A stretch of 64,000 bases of DNA from Rickettsia endosymbiont of Lasioglossum villosulum (GCF_964026455.1 NZ_OZ032152.1:62001-126000); one strand, 5' to 3'. Positions 10,172 through 21,201 are shown, numbered from the stretch's first letter. Numbers and translations: made by a program. Notes: generated by a model not told the origin, from the letters alone.

Positions 10172-12115
10172 ATGTATCAAAGCATTGCTATAATGATTAT
10201 TGTATTACCTCTTGCTTCCGCTTTAATAAACGGATTATTTGTAAGAAGAATAGATAAAAAACTAGCGTCTATAGTTGCCACATCGTTTTTATCTTTATCA
10301 GCATTATTTGCATTAATAATATTTTATCACACAGGGTTAAACGGGCATATAATCCATATAAAATTATTGTCATGGATTGAAATTAGCCAATTTAAGGTAG
10401 ATTGGTCGATCTATATAGACCAGCTAACAAGCATAATGTTTATAGCTGTTACATGGGTATCTAGCGTTGTGCATATTTATTCTCTTGGTTATATGGCGGA
10501 AGATAAGGGAATAGTACGCTTCTTATCGTTCCTATCGCTGTTTACTTTCTTTATGCTAATGCTAGTATCGGCGGATAATTTCTTACAATTATTTTTTGGT
10601 TGGGAGGGAGTTGGCGTCTGCTCGTATTTACTAATTGGTTTTTGGTACTCAAAAGAATCGGCAAATAAAGCAGCTATTAAAGCTTTTATAGCAAATAGAG
10701 TCGGAGATTTTGCCTTTATTTTAGGCGTAATAACGATTATTTTTTATTGTCATTCAGCAAATTATGAGGATGTATTTTTGCTTGCTCCGAAATTAGCTAA
10801 TACAAAAATATTACTAGCTAATTTTGAAATTTCTATCCTTAATATTGCCTGCTTATTGTTGTTCATCGGCTGCATGGGAAAATCGGCACAGATAGGCTTA
10901 CATGTATGGCTTCCTGATGCAATGGAAGGACCTACTCCCGTATCTGCTCTTATTCACGCAGCAACTATGGTAACGGCAGGAGTGTTTTTAGTAGCACGCT
11001 GTTCATATTTGTTTGAATACAGCCCTATGGTGCTACAATTCATCACGATCATCGGCGGTATTACTTGCCTTTTTGCTGCAAGCATTGCCATTATGCAAAA
11101 CGATATTAAAAAAATTATCGCCTATTCAACTTGTAGCCAGCTTGGTTATATGTTTATGGCTTGCGGAGTATCAGCATATAATAGCGGTATATTTCATTTA
11201 GTAACGCATGCCTTTTTTAAAGCCTTACTATTTTTATCAGCTGGCAGCGTTATACATGCTGTTCATGAGCAGGATATATTTAAAATGGGTGAGCTGCGAA
11301 ATAAGATGCCTATAACTTATGGAAATTTTTTAATCGGTTCGCTTGCGTTAATAGGGATCTATCCGCTTGCAGGGTTTTATTCAAAAGATTCGATCTTAGA
11401 AGCGGTTTATAGCAGCGGATCATTTATGTTTATATTTGGTATATTAGCTGCAATACTTACCGCTATTTACTCAATGAAAATTATTATGTTGGTATTCCAT
11501 GGCAAAACTAGACTAGAAAAAGATGTTTTCGAACACGCTCATGAACCGCCTAAAGTAATGAATAATCCCCTTACCTTATTAGTCGCAGGAAGCTTTTTCA
11601 GTGGGATGATTGGTTATTATCTGCTTTCAATGGATAAACCGAATGGTTATTTCCATGATAGTTTACTTAATTTACAAGTCTATAAGCTATTAGTTACTCA
11701 TCCACCTTTGCATATTAAATTATTACCAACGATAGTGGGAATAATAGGGATTGTTATCGGCACTGTCATTCCGTGGGTTGCTAACTCCATCCAGAAAAAA
11801 AATAAAAAAGTCTGGATCCCGTGGACAAGCCACGGGATGACAACCATATCTAAAATATTAATCAATAAATACTATTTTGATGAGCTATATAATTTCTTAA
11901 TAGTAAAACCTATTAACTGCTTGGCTTGTTTATTTTATTCTGGTGATCAAAAAATAATTGATCGTTTTGGTCCTAATGGCTTTGCAAGGAGTGTTAATTG
12001 TTTTAGTATTTTAACCGGTAAAACCCAAACTGGATATATTTTTAATTATACTTTATATGTAGTGTTGTTTGTTGTTGTAACAATTAGTTACTTTGTTTGG
12101 TTAGTTGCCGTGTAG
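10172..12115 (+). CDS. nuoL: NADH-quinone oxidoreductase subunit L with an in-frame repeat
   Basis: Large antiporter-like proton-pumping subunit of complex I, 647 residues and about 16 helices. Conserved segments include [47 protein letters not shown] and [15 protein letters not shown] with the expected lysines and histidines in membrane. Residues about 531-557, between the last core helices and the long C-terminal lateral helix, are encoded by a family B palindromic element (11764-11842), giving [10 protein letters not shown]. The frame is kept. It starts 2 nt after nuoK. Confidence 0.95.
   Translation: MYQSIAIMIIVLPLASALINGLFVRRIDKKLASIVATSFLSLSALFALIIFYHTGLNGHIIHIKLLSWIEISQFKVDWSIYIDQLTSIMFIAVTWVSSVVHIYSLGYMAEDKGIVRFLSFLSLFTFFMLMLVSADNFLQLFFGWEGVGVCSYLLIGFWYSKESANKAAIKAFIANRVGDFAFILGVITIIFYCHSANYEDVFLLAPKLANTKILLANFEISILNIACLLLFIGCMGKSAQIGLHVWLPDAMEGPTPVSALIHAATMVTAGVFLVARCSYLFEYSPMVLQFITIIGGITCLFAASIAIMQNDIKKIIAYSTCSQLGYMFMACGVSAYNSGIFHLVTHAFFKALLFLSAGSVIHAVHEQDIFKMGELRNKMPITYGNFLIGSLALIGIYPLAGFYSKDSILEAVYSSGSFMFIFGILAAILTAIYSMKIIMLVFHGKTRLEKDVFEHAHEPPKVMNNPLTLLVAGSFFSGMIGYYLLSMDKPNGYFHDSLLNLQVYKLLVTHPPLHIKLLPTIVGIIGIVIGTVIPWVANSIQKKNKKVWIPWTSHGMTTISKILINKYYFDELYNFLIVKPINCLACLFYSGDQKIIDRFGPNGFARSVNCFSILTGKTQTGYIFNYTLYVVLFVVVTISYFVWLVAV
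11764..11842. repeat. Family B palindromic element inside nuoL reading frame
   Basis: The right arm tctggatcccgtgg / caagccacgggatgaca is nearly identical to the intergenic family B copies, for example the one near 23850. The left arm tgtcattccgtgggttgc is a diverged partner of equal length (about 23 of 31 positions match). The element is translated as part of NuoL. Confidence 0.75.
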
Positions 12116-12118
12116 TGT

Positions 12119-12310
12119 CATTCCCGCTTAAGGTTTGCCCACGTGGATCATTTTCCCCTGTCATCCCGTGATTTATTCACGGGATCCAGTTAAAAATACT
12201 AATAAAAAATGCTATGCATTTTACTGGATTGCTTCGTCGAAACTTTCAGTTTCTTCTCGCAATGACGAAAAACCTAATCCACGCACGCAAGCCTTAAGCG
12301 AGAATAACAT
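12119..12310. repeat. Composite nested repeat between nuoL and nuoM
   Basis: An outer pair of arms (cattcccgcttaaggtttgc and gcaagccttaagcgagaat) encloses a family B half with gtcatcccgtgatttattcacgggatccag and a family A half ending ctcgcaatgacg. It splits nuoL from nuoM by about 250 nt. Confidence 0.7.
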
Positions 12311-12363
12311 ATGAGCCATTGCCATTGCTAAGAATGACGAAAAACTTATAAAATCTTAAAAAA

Positions 12364-13848
12364 ATGTTAGAATTACCAATCATATCAATTACTATTTTCT
12401 TGCCGCTAATAAGTGTGCTATATATTTTGCTATTCATTAGTCAAAGCAAAAAGCCCGACAAACAAATACATACAATGTATGTTGCGGTGCTGAGTAGTGT
12501 TTTAACATTCATCTCAACTATATATATATTAATAGAATTTGATTCTTCAAACCCTGCTTATCAATTTGTTGAACGATATAGCTGGCTTGATAAAATTGGG
12601 CTTGAATTTCATGTAGGTATTGATGGTATATCAATATTTTTCGTAAGCTTAACTTCCTTTCTTACTCTTATTTGTATTATTGGGAGCTTATTTACTGTTA
12701 AAAAATATATCAAAGAATATTTGGTATGTTTTTTATTAATGGAATCCTTTTGTATAGGGGCATTTACCTCAATAAATTTATTATTATTCTACTTATTTTT
12801 CGAAGTAATATTAGTACCAATGTATATTATTATCGGAGTATGGGGCGGTGAGAATAGAATATATGCGGCTGTTAAATTCTTCTTATATACTTTCTTTGGT
12901 TCGGTATTTTTCTTATTATCGATAATATATATTTATAGTAAGATTCACAGCTTTGATTTAAGCAATATTGGCGAATTTACTAATAATTTCCCTTTGCATG
13001 TGCAGCAAATTTTATGGTGGGCTATTTTTATTGCCTTTGCCATCAAAATTCCTATGATTCCGTTTCACACATGGTTACCGGATGCTCACGTACAAGCACC
13101 TACTAGCGGCTCGGTTATTCTTGCTGGTATCTTACTAAAACTTGGTGGCTATGGTTTTTTAAGGGTATTACTGCCACTTCTACCTAATGCATCGCAAGAA
13201 TTTGCGATTTACGTAATTTGGCTTAGTGTTATTGCTATAATATATGCCTCCCTTGTCGCCTTAGCTCAAAAAGATATGAAGAAAATGATTGCCTATTCGT
13301 CTATTGCCCATATGGGTTATGTTACTATAGGTATTTTTAGCTTCACTGATAGCGGAGTTAGCGGGGCATTATTCCAAATGTTAAGCCATGGTATAATTTC
13401 TTCCTGCTTATTCCTAATAGTCGGCACTTTATATGAAAGGTTACATACTAAAGAGATAGCTAAATATGGTGGTGTTGCAAGTAAAATGCCGGTGCTTGCA
13501 ACGTTTTTTATGATTGCAATGCTTGGCTCTGTCGGTTTGCCAGGAACTAGCGGATTTATTGGTGAATTTTTAAGCCTGCTTGGAATTTATAAGGCAAGTG
13601 TGATGGCAACTTTCCTAGCAGCTCTCGGTATAATTCTTGGTGCTGTTTACATGCTGAAGCTATATAAAGAAGTTATGCTAGGCGAAATTACTAATAAAGA
13701 AATCATTAATTTCAGAGATTTATATAGTTACGAAATAATCTCAATTGCCCCTTTAATAGTACTAATTATTTATTTCGGTCTAATGCCAAGTTCTATTTTA
13801 AATGTATTTCATTTGTCAGTAGAGAATTTGTTAGTTAAATTTTTCTAG
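12364..13848 (+). CDS. nuoM: NADH-quinone oxidoreductase subunit M
   Basis: Antiporter-like proton-pumping subunit, 494 residues with about 14 helices. Hallmarks are LLLFYLFFEVILVPMYIIIG with the conserved glutamate, IPMIPFHTWLPDAHVQAPTS and KKMIAYSSIAHMGYV. Length is normal. It is the last nuo gene of this cluster; nuoN is not in the window. The family B/A composite repeat separates it from nuoL, so its translation is not coupled to the upstream genes. Confidence 0.95.
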   Translation: MLELPIISITIFLPLISVLYILLFISQSKKPDKQIHTMYVAVLSSVLTFISTIYILIEFDSSNPAYQFVERYSWLDKIGLEFHVGIDGISIFFVSLTSFLTLICIIGSLFTVKKYIKEYLVCFLLMESFCIGAFTSINLLLFYLFFEVILVPMYIIIGVWGGENRIYAAVKFFLYTFFGSVFFLLSIIYIYSKIHSFDLSNIGEFTNNFPLHVQQILWWAIFIAFAIKIPMIPFHTWLPDAHVQAPTSGSVILAGILLKLGGYGFLRVLLPLLPNASQEFAIYVIWLSVIAIIYASLVALAQKDMKKMIAYSSIAHMGYVTIGIFSFTDSGVSGALFQMLSHGIISSCLFLIVGTLYERLHTKEIAKYGGVASKMPVLATFFMIAMLGSVGLPGTSGFIGEFLSLLGIYKASVMATFLAALGIILGAVYMLKLYKEVMLGEITNKEIINFRDLYSYEIISIAPLIVLIIYFGLMPSSILNVFHLSVENLLVKFF

Positions 13849-13905
13849 TTGATTATAAAAGATTCAAGTGTTACTCTAATTATAGAACTTAAAATTGAGG
13901 TCTAT

Positions 13906-14148
13906 ATGAAAAACAGAATAAAAAAAACAGTTAAAGACGTAAATGAGAAGCTAGATGATGCAAGTAGAGCAGTTGGTCAAGAGGTCAATAAAGCAACAGG
14001 GATAGATGTAAGCCATGTTGTCAATCCTGAAGCATCGGACCATAAAGAAGCTTTAAGAAATGCTCGTGAAAAATTAGGAATGGGTAACAACCAAGAAAAT
14101 CAGGATAATACAGAACTTGCTGGGGCTGATGCTGAACTAAACTCATGA
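13906..14148 (+). CDS. Small charged hypothetical protein
   Basis: An 80-residue protein from ATG 13906, preceded by TTGAGGTC as ribosome-binding site; a longer TTG frame from 13849 overlaps no better signal. The sequence (MKNRIKKTVKDVNEKLDDASRA...) is helical and highly charged with an acidic, glutamine- and asparagine-rich tail, with no signal peptide or membrane segment. Its stop overlaps the ATG of the next small frame (ATGA). No family recognised. The overlap and the position before ccmA suggest a short operon. Confidence 0.6.
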   Translation: MKNRIKKTVKDVNEKLDDASRAVGQEVNKATGIDVSHVVNPEASDHKEALRNAREKLGMGNNQENQDNTELAGADAELNS

Positions 14149-14204
14149 AATTAAAATCTGGTATATTATCTACAATTTTCTCTAAATTATTTACAGGAGA
14201 AGAA

Positions 14205-14330
14205 ATGGCAAATGAAAAATTGCCATCTTCTGCTGATAATGTAACTGATATAAATGTTAGAAGCCAAGCTTTAGAAACTAAGTTAGATGACAACCCTAAT
14301 CATGATATAGTATTATTAGAGCTATACTAA
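14205..14330 (+). CDS. Very small hypothetical protein before ccmA
   Basis: A frame opens at ATG 14145, overlapping the previous gene by 4 nt, and gives 61 residues. An internal ATG at 14205 has a strong AGGAGAAG Shine-Dalgarno immediately upstream and gives 41 residues ([13 protein letters not shown]...), so I choose that start. It ends 1 nt before the ccmA ATG, which suggests that its translation delivers ribosomes to ccmA. The product is acidic and has no recognisable domain. It could be a leader peptide rather than a functional protein. Confidence 0.45.
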   Translation: MANEKLPSSADNVTDINVRSQALETKLDDNPNHDIVLLELY

Positions 14331-14331
14331 A

Positions 14332-14922
14332 ATGCTATCATTTCACCAATTAAAATTTAATATATATCAAAAACAATTATTTGATAATTTAAGTATTACT
14401 TTTTTAGATTCTGCTATTACTTATATAAAAGGAGCTAATGGTTGTGGTAAAACTTCGCTATTACGTATGGTAGCGGGCATTATGCAGCCAAGTAACGGTA
14501 ATATTTTCTATAGAAATCTTAATATTAACAATATTTCTAAACCTTACTGTACTTATATTGGTCATAATTTAGGTCTAAAGCTTGAGATGACTGTTTTTGA
14601 AAATCTAAAATTTTGGTCAGAGATTTATAATTCAGTAGAAACTCTAGATGCTGCCATTCATTATTTTAAATTATATGATTTATTAGATGAAAAATGCTAT
14701 ACTTTATCCAGTGGATTGCAGAAAGTTGTAGCTTTAGCAAGGCTTATTGCTTGCCAGTCGGATCTATGGTTGCTTGATGAAGTTGAAACCAATTTAAGTA
14801 AAGAAAATAGAGATTTACTAAATAACTTAATTGTCATGAAAGCAAATAGTGGTGGTATTGTACTTCTATCCTCTCACACCGAAAATCATATTAAATCAGC
14901 ACAAATATTACAACTTACTTGA
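14332..14922 (+). CDS. ccmA: Haem exporter ATP-binding protein CcmA
   Basis: ATPase of the CcmAB haem/cytochrome c maturation ABC transporter, 196 residues, cytoplasmic face of the inner membrane. Walker A is [10 protein letters not shown] near residue 35, the signature is [14 protein letters not shown], and Walker B is LWLLDEVE. The second signature residue is unusual (LSSG rather than LSxGQ), as in other CcmA proteins. The short length, ending just after the H-loop SSHTEN, is normal. It lies directly after two tiny frames; ccmB is not in the window. Confidence 0.9.
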   Translation: MLSFHQLKFNIYQKQLFDNLSITFLDSAITYIKGANGCGKTSLLRMVAGIMQPSNGNIFYRNLNINNISKPYCTYIGHNLGLKLEMTVFENLKFWSEIYNSVETLDAAIHYFKLYDLLDEKCYTLSSGLQKVVALARLIACQSDLWLLDEVETNLSKENRDLLNNLIVMKANSGGIVLLSSHTENHIKSAQILQLT

Positions 14923-14978
14923 AGTATTAAATGAAATACTATAAAGTCAAAAAGTTCATAACTTCTTATTTATAGGAG

Positions 14979-15102
14979 TATACTCGTTTTATTTGAAAAA
15001 TTGGCGGCGTTACTTTTTGCTTATAATCCTCACGTACTAGTATGTACGCTGCGGTTATAAGCTTCAAAGTGCCTTGCTCTTTTCCAAATAAAACTTCATC
15101 TA
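14979..15102. repeat. Family C palindromic repeat
   Basis: About 124 nt between ccmA and dps, with arms tatactcgttttatttgaaa and ttttccaaataaaacttcat and the central ctcacgta / tacgctgcgg motif. Confidence 0.8.
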
Positions 15103-15132
15103 CTAATTATTCATTTATTAGAGGTATATATT

Positions 15133-15561
15133 ATGCAAGTAATAAAAGCTTTAGAACAGGTTTTAGCAGATAGCTATGCCTTATATTTCAAAACACAAAA
15201 TTATCATTGGAATGTTGAAGGGGCTGAATTTAGAAGCCTGCATTTATTATTCGAAGGGCAATATGAAGATTTGGCAGAAAGTCTAGATGAGTTAGCTGAA
15301 CGAATAAGAACTTTAGATGCTAAAGTTCCGGCATTATCAAACTTAATAAAACTAGCATCTATAAGTGAGCCAAACCCTAATGCTTCTGCAAATGAAATGC
15401 TAAAAAGCCTTGTAAAAGATCAAGATATTATAATAGATACTTTATATAAAGGTTTAAAAATCGCACAAGCAGAAGGTGATGAAGGGACCGCCGATATGAT
15501 TATTGGACGGATTAAAGTGCACGAGAAAAATAGATGGTTCTTAAAAAGTAGTATAGCCTAA
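15133..15561 (+). CDS. dps: Dps-family ferritin-like protein
   Basis: A 142-residue four-helix ferritin-like protein of the Dps family, which stores iron, detoxifies peroxide and may bind DNA. The signature YFKTQNYHWNVEG...FEGQYEDLAESLDELAERI contains the His, Asp and Glu ligands of the intersubunit ferroxidase site. The protein ends shortly after the last helix (HEKNRWFLKSSIA) and lacks the lysine-rich tail that gives E. coli Dps its DNA binding. AGAGGT lies upstream of ATG 15133. Monocistronic in appearance, between two repeats. Confidence 0.9.
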   Translation: MQVIKALEQVLADSYALYFKTQNYHWNVEGAEFRSLHLLFEGQYEDLAESLDELAERIRTLDAKVPALSNLIKLASISEPNPNASANEMLKSLVKDQDIIIDTLYKGLKIAQAEGDEGTADMIIGRIKVHEKNRWFLKSSIA

Positions 15562-15576
15562 TGTCATCCCTATTTC

Positions 15577-15675
15577 CGTCATTGCGAGCCACTGAAAGTG
15601 GCGTGGCAATCTCAGGAATATAGTACTGTTTTATGAGATTGCCACGTCGAGGCTTTGCCTCTCCTCGCAATGACG
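15577..15675. repeat. Family A palindromic repeat
   Basis: About 99 nt with terminal arms cgtcattgcgag and ctcctcgcaatgacg, between dps and lpdA. Confidence 0.85.
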
Positions 15676-15731
15676 TTAATGCCTGTGACACCAAGTAACC
15701 AAAATAAACCAACCAACAAAATAAGAACAAC

Positions 15732-17111
15732 ATGGAACAGTATGATATAGCCGTGATAGGTGGTGGACCTGGCGGATATGTTGCTGCAATTAGAGCAGCA
15801 CAATTAAAGAAAAAAGTTGTATTAATAGAGAAAGAGCATTTAGGTGGAGTGTGTCTTAATTGGGGATGTATTCCGACAAAATCCCTACTTAAATCTGCTG
15901 AAGTGTTTGAGTATATAAAACATGCTAAAGATTATGGCGTTGATGCAGGTTCTGCTAAAATTGATATTAATAAGATCGTTGAGCGTTCTAGAGAAATCTC
16001 AAATAAGTTAGCTGGCGGCGTTAAGATGCTACTTAAGAAAAATAAAGTTACTGTTATAGATGGAGTAGCAAAGCTTGAAGCAAATAAGGTAATAAATATT
16101 AATGATAACCTTAAAATAAAAGTAGATAATATTATTATCGCTACCGGAGCAAGAGCTAGAGTTTTAAAAGGATTCGAGCCAGATGGTAAACAAATTTGGA
16201 CTTCAAAGGAAGCTATGATACCGCAGCATGTGCCAAAATCTATGATTATTGTAGGTTCAGGTGCAATTGGTATAGAATTCGCCTCATTTTATAATGCTAT
16301 CGGGGTGGATGTTACAGTAATTGAAGCACATAGCAAAATATTACCGGTGGAAGATATAGAGATTTCAAACCTTGCCCATAAAAGCTTTGAGAAAAAAGGT
16401 ATAAAAATTATTACAAATGCTAAGCTGATTAAGCAAACAAAATCGAAAGATGGTTTAGAAGTCGAGCTAGAGATAGCTGGTAAAACACAAAAATTACAAG
16501 CTGAAATTCTGCTTATGGCAGTAGGTATTATAGCAAATACTGAAAATCTAGGGCTAGAGAAGACAAAAGTTAAAGTAGAAAATGGTTATATAGTTGCTAA
16601 TGGCTTGATGCAAACAGCAGAATCAGGGATTTACGCAATAGGTGACGTAGTAGGTGCACCTTGTTTAGCACATAAAGCAAGCCATGAGGGAATTATTGCA
16701 GCGGAAAACATTGCAGGCTTAAAGCCTCATGCTATCAATAAGCACAATATCCCTGGCTGCACTTATTCTTCACCGCAAATAGCAAGTGTCGGTTTGACGG
16801 AAGAAGCTGCAAAAGCCTTAGGCTATGAACTAAAAATCGGTAGGTTTCCTTTTATGGCGAATGGTAAAGCCCTAGTTGGCGGTGACGCTGAAGGGTTGAT
16901 CAAAACTATATTTGATGCTAAGACCGGTGAGTTACTTGGGGCACATATGATAGGCTCAGAAGTTACTGAATTAATACAAGGATATGTAGTTTCAAAGAAT
17001 TTAGAGGGAACAGAGCTAGATTTAATTAATACCATATTCCCGCATCCGACTTTATCGGAAATGATGCACGAATCGGTGCTAGCTGCTTACGATAGGGCAA
17101 TACATATTTAA
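15732..17111 (+). CDS. lpdA: Dihydrolipoamide dehydrogenase (E3)
   Basis: Flavoprotein that reoxidises lipoyl groups of the pyruvate or 2-oxoglutarate dehydrogenase complexes, making NADH. The 459-residue chain has the N-terminal FAD motif GGGPGGYVAAIRAAQ, the redox disulfide C41-LNWG-C46, the NAD site VGSGAIGIEFASFY near residue 177, the second FAD motif AIGDV, and the C-terminal catalytic HPTLSE. Full length. No E1 or E2 genes lie beside it, so it may serve more than one complex. Confidence 0.95.
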   Translation: MEQYDIAVIGGGPGGYVAAIRAAQLKKKVVLIEKEHLGGVCLNWGCIPTKSLLKSAEVFEYIKHAKDYGVDAGSAKIDINKIVERSREISNKLAGGVKMLLKKNKVTVIDGVAKLEANKVININDNLKIKVDNIIIATGARARVLKGFEPDGKQIWTSKEAMIPQHVPKSMIIVGSGAIGIEFASFYNAIGVDVTVIEAHSKILPVEDIEISNLAHKSFEKKGIKIITNAKLIKQTKSKDGLEVELEIAGKTQKLQAEILLMAVGIIANTENLGLEKTKVKVENGYIVANGLMQTAESGIYAIGDVVGAPCLAHKASHEGIIAAENIAGLKPHAINKHNIPGCTYSSPQIASVGLTEEAAKALGYELKIGRFPFMANGKALVGGDAEGLIKTIFDAKTGELLGAHMIGSEVTELIQGYVVSKNLEGTELDLINTIFPHPTLSEMMHESVLAAYDRAIHI

Positions 17112-17120
17112 TTATGCTTT

Positions 17121-18937
17121 ATGATAATATTACCTTTACTAAGTATTTTTGGGCTAGCGGGATTTTTTGCTAATATATTTAAAACGAGATTTACGTTTTT
17201 TTTGCCTATAGTAACTACTATATTGGTAGCAATCTTAACTTTATGCTCTGTAACGGGAATATTATATTATGCCACTTGCTTAATAACTATTATAGGTATA
17301 GTAGCTCTTATATATGATTTATATAAATTTGCTGAATTAAGATCAAACATTCTTCAGTATAAAATAGAGCTTTGCATTTTAACGGCTATTACTTTTAGTT
17401 ATTATCTCTTTTTGCATACTACTTATCTAAATATATGGGATGATTTGGCTTTTTGGGCAGTATACACTAAAGAATTGATAAGCTATAACGATATATTCCC
17501 ACAAAATAGTTTAACCTCTATTTTACCTTCACATATACATTATCCACGGGGTCCAAGTATATTTCATTATTTTATGTTATACTTCCCCGGCTATTCCGAA
17601 AATGATTTATTGTTAAGTCATTTTATTTTACAGATGCTATTCTTAGCACCATTAATGGCAAATAAATATTTTGTACAAACTATTTTATTAGTATCACTAG
17701 TTTTACTCTTTCCTGTTCAAGAAAGTTTTGTACTGCGAGCAATTTATAATGATGGTTTAATAGCATTTATTTTTTCGTCAGTATTAGTTATTTTCATATT
17801 GGAAGATAATAAATATAAAGCATTATTAATGGTAATGCCTATTTTATTATTTATGCCGTTATTTAGAGAAGTAGGTTTATGGTTGTCGTGGTTTGCTTCT
17901 ATAATGATTTTTTGTAATTTGTTAGTAGATGATAATGAAAAATTAAAGTCCTTGAGTGTAAAAATTGGGGTATTAATAATATTATTAATTTTACCATTTT
18001 TAACAAATTATCTTTGGTTTATGTATGTTGAATCTCACGTAGCTCTAGGAAGAGAGCCGCATTCTCTAGATCAATTTGTAAAATAGTTTCTTCATTATTT
18101 AATAAGGAAGCAAAAACTATTAATATAATATCCTCTTATGTTAATATTGTCTTTAAAGCATTAGGAAAAAAATCATTTTTATGTATTTATGGTATTTTGT
18201 TGTTTACTGGAATTAGCATACATAAATATAAACCTCAATATTTAAAAAGTTTCTTAATTTTAGTAATTACTGCCATTTTATGCTTTATTGTATTTTTATT
18301 TTTAGCTTGGAGACTATATTTATATATAGTAATGGCAAATACGATATACTCCACACCTAGTGGAATTGATTTAGGTTGTGTTAAAAGATATGCAAGTAGC
18401 TATGGGGTAATTTTTATGGCGATCAGCTGTGCTTATCTTAAAAAAACGTTATTTTATAAAGAGCTAAGTGCATTTAGTAGACATAAAATAACAAAAATTT
18501 TAATTACTGCTGTGGTAATAATTTTTACAGTATATGTAGTAAGTTCTTTATTAGTACTTTTGTGGAAGATGCCTAAGCTAAGTGCTCAATCTGAGAATCA
18601 ATTATCATTAAAATCTCAAACTCCGATTGTTTATGAGTTATTATCAAAAGATTTTCAAGTTGATTTTGACTTTGATAATAATTATTCTACAACAGAGAAG
18701 ACTTTTATATGTTATAAGTTAGCATATTTTCTTACTCCTTATTTCAATAATGAAATGCGTTCAAAATGTGTTAGCCAGCCTAAGCCGGATGCGAATTATG
18801 TAAGTGAGGTTAAGAAGAACCAAATAGAATCTAATATAGATATACAAGAGCTTTTAGAAAATTCTAAAAAATATCAATGTAATATAAAATATTATCCGAT
18901 ATATAATAATATAAATATAAAATGTGCAAAGTATTAA
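17121..18937 (+). pseudogene. Membrane protein split by a frameshift (possible GT-C type)
   Basis: Two adjacent frames appear to be one ancestral gene. The first (17121-18086) gives 321 residues with about nine helices and ends at TAG after HSLDQFVK. The second continues in the +2 frame and is open back to about 18030, so a single indel between 18030 and 18086 joins them; its longest start-containing part is 18197-18937 (246 residues). The first part contains NIWDDLAFWAVYTKEL in a loop after the second or third helix, reminiscent of the WD-containing loop of GT-C glycosyltransferases, but this assignment is tentative. The C-terminal part has further helices, a cysteine-containing soluble tail and NIKCAKY at the end. 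It lies between lpdA and atpH, 3 nt from the latter. Confidence 0.7.
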
Positions 18938-18940
18938 GCT

Positions 18941-19495
18941 ATGAATAAAGATATTTTAACTCAGAATTATGCAGCTGCGTTATTTGATAATGCTAAATCT
19001 GATAATACTCAAGATAAGATACTTGAAGAAATTAATCTAGTGACTAGCATTATTGAAGATAATATAGAGGTTAAAGAGCTGTTATCTTCCCCTATAGTAA
19101 ATAAAGTTGATAAAATTGGCGTGATTAATTCGCTAGTAAAAAATATTAAAATCAGCAAAATAATGCAAAATTTCTTATTATTATTGATAAAAAATTCCCG
19201 TACTTCTATCTTAGCAGATATAGCAAACACATATAGTAAATTATTATATGAAAGCAAGAATATTAAAATAGTGCAAGTAATTTCTGCAAGTAAATTGCAG
19301 CCAAAAGAACAAGAATGGGTTAAATCGAATATAGAACAAGAGTTAAAGCAAGAAGTAAAAATAAATTTTGAAATAGACTCTACCATTATGGGAGGAATCG
19401 TAATTAAATATGATAGTATATTGCAAGATTGTTCGATAAAAGGTAGTTTAGATAAGATAGCTAGGACCTTGAAAAAAGTTAAGATCGCTGCATGA
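18941..19495 (+). CDS. atpH: ATP synthase F1 delta subunit
   Basis: A 184-residue stator subunit linking F1 to the b subunits. The N-terminal helical domain begins [11 protein letters not shown], and the C-terminal part has the typical [22 protein letters not shown]. First gene of atpHAGDC; the Fo genes are elsewhere, as is usual in Alphaproteobacteria. The start at 18941 follows the disrupted membrane gene by 3 nt, so transcription may run in from there. Confidence 0.95.
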   Translation: MNKDILTQNYAAALFDNAKSDNTQDKILEEINLVTSIIEDNIEVKELLSSPIVNKVDKIGVINSLVKNIKISKIMQNFLLLLIKNSRTSILADIANTYSKLLYESKNIKIVQVISASKLQPKEQEWVKSNIEQELKQEVKINFEIDSTIMGGIVIKYDSILQDCSIKGSLDKIARTLKKVKIAA

Positions 19496-19503
19496 ATAAA
19501 AAA

Positions 19504-19608
19504 CGTCATTGCGAGGAGATGCAACGCATCGACGTGGCAATCTCATGAAACAGTATCTGACTCCTGAGATTGCTTCGTCGAAACTTTCAGTTTCTTCTCG
19601 CAATGACG
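19504..19608. repeat. Family A palindromic repeat between atpH and atpA
   Basis: About 105 nt, arms cgtcattgcgagg and cttctcgcaatgacg, with an inner pair caatctcatga / cctgagattg. Confidence 0.85.
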
Positions 19609-19634
19609 TGAATAATTAAAAAAACTTAAACCAT

Positions 19635-21173
19635 ATGAAATTAAAACCTATTGAAGTAGCTGACATATTACAAAAAGAGATAGCAAATATCAATTGTTTA
19701 AGCGAGCTTGAAGAAGTAGGGCAAGTAATAAATGTTGGTGATGGTATAGCAAAAATTTATGGTCTTGCAAATGTGCAATCCGGTGAAGTAGTGGAATTTG
19801 AATCAGGTGTTAAAGGACTGGTTTTAAATTTAGAGAATGATAGCGTTGGTGCTGTGATTATGGGTGAGGATAATCAGGTACAGCAAGGTGATAAAGTAAA
19901 AAGAACCAAAGAGGTGCTAGAAGTACCAGTAGGAACTGCTTTGCTTGGTCGTGTCGTTGATGCACTTGGTAACCCTATTGATGGTAAAGGTGATATTAAG
20001 AGCAAAGAATATCGCCATATTGAAATGAAAGCTCCTGGTATAATCGATAGAACAAGCGTTAGTGAGCCTGTACAAACCGGTATAAAGGCTATTGATTCAT
20101 TAATTCCGATAGGAAGAGGACAAAGAGAATTAATAATAGGTGATAGACAAACTGGAAAAACAGCAATAGCTATCGATACTATTATTAACCAAAAGCAAGC
20201 TCATTCACTAAAAAATGAGAAAGATAAAATTTATTGTATTTATGTAGCAATAGGGCAAAAAATATCAAGCGTTGCCCAGATAGTAAAAAAACTAGAAGAT
20301 GCTGGGGCAATGGATTATACAATCATTGTTTCGGCTACTGCTTCGGAAGCTGCTGCATTACAATTTGTTGCTCCTTATGCTGCTTGTAGTATGGGTGAGT
20401 ATTTCCGTGATAACGGCAAGCATGCACTTATTATTTATGATGATTTAAGTAAACATGCTGTCGCATACCGACAAATATCATTATTACTTAGAAGACCGCC
20501 CGGACGTGAAGCATATCCTGGTGACGTATTTTACTTGCATTCAAGATTACTTGAGCGTGCTGCTAAAATGTCTGAGGAGAAAGGCGGCGGTTCACTTACG
20601 GCACTTCCTATAATCGAAACCCAAGCAGGTGACGTATCTGCTTATATTCCAACAAACGTTATTTCTATTACTGACGGTCAAATTTTCTTAGAAAGCGAGC
20701 TGTTTTATAAAGGTATAAGACCGGCTGTTAATGTCGGGATTTCGGTAAGCCGTGTTGGTTCTGCTGCACAAATAAAAGCTATGAAGCAGGTTGCAGGCTT
20801 GATAAAGCTTGAATTAGCCCAGTTTAGAGAACTTGAGTCTTTTTCACAATTTGGTTCAGATTTAGATTCTGCCACTAAAACACAAATCGAACATGGTAAG
20901 AGACTCGTTGAGATATTAAAACAAGCACAATGTCATCCTTTTTCAGTCGAAGAGCAGATAATAAGTATTTATGCTGGAACTAAAAAATATTTAATTAATA
21001 TACCTATAGAAAGAATTAAGGAATTTGAAGAAAAAATGCTTAGTGAGATAAAGCAGAATCAAAAAGATATTTTAGAGTCAATAAAAAGTGAAAAGCGTAT
21101 CACTGAAGAAAATGAACAGAAATTAAAAACATTTTTAGAGAATTTCGTTAAGGACTTTGTCAAGGTAGATTAG
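19635..21173 (+). CDS. atpA: ATP synthase F1 alpha subunit
   Basis: A 512-residue non-catalytic nucleotide-binding subunit of F1. The Walker A motif GDRQTGKT is near residue 170, with the family signature [17 protein letters not shown] near residue 365. Full length with all three domains. Separated from atpH and atpG by repeats of about 100 nt. Confidence 0.97.
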   Translation: MKLKPIEVADILQKEIANINCLSELEEVGQVINVGDGIAKIYGLANVQSGEVVEFESGVKGLVLNLENDSVGAVIMGEDNQVQQGDKVKRTKEVLEVPVGTALLGRVVDALGNPIDGKGDIKSKEYRHIEMKAPGIIDRTSVSEPVQTGIKAIDSLIPIGRGQRELIIGDRQTGKTAIAIDTIINQKQAHSLKNEKDKIYCIYVAIGQKISSVAQIVKKLEDAGAMDYTIIVSATASEAAALQFVAPYAACSMGEYFRDNGKHALIIYDDLSKHAVAYRQISLLLRRPPGREAYPGDVFYLHSRLLERAAKMSEEKGGGSLTALPIIETQAGDVSAYIPTNVISITDGQIFLESELFYKGIRPAVNVGISVSRVGSAAQIKAMKQVAGLIKLELAQFRELESFSQFGSDLDSATKTQIEHGKRLVEILKQAQCHPFSVEEQIISIYAGTKKYLINIPIERIKEFEEKMLSEIKQNQKDILESIKSEKRITEENEQKLKTFLENFVKDFVKVD

Positions 21174-21201
21174 AGTTGTTGTTTTTGTGTAGGGGAAAAA
21201 T

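Noticed and set aside
15512-15803. Minus-strand frames around the dps-lpdA spacer
   Set aside because: They are antisense to dps and lpdA and consist mostly of family A repeat sequence.
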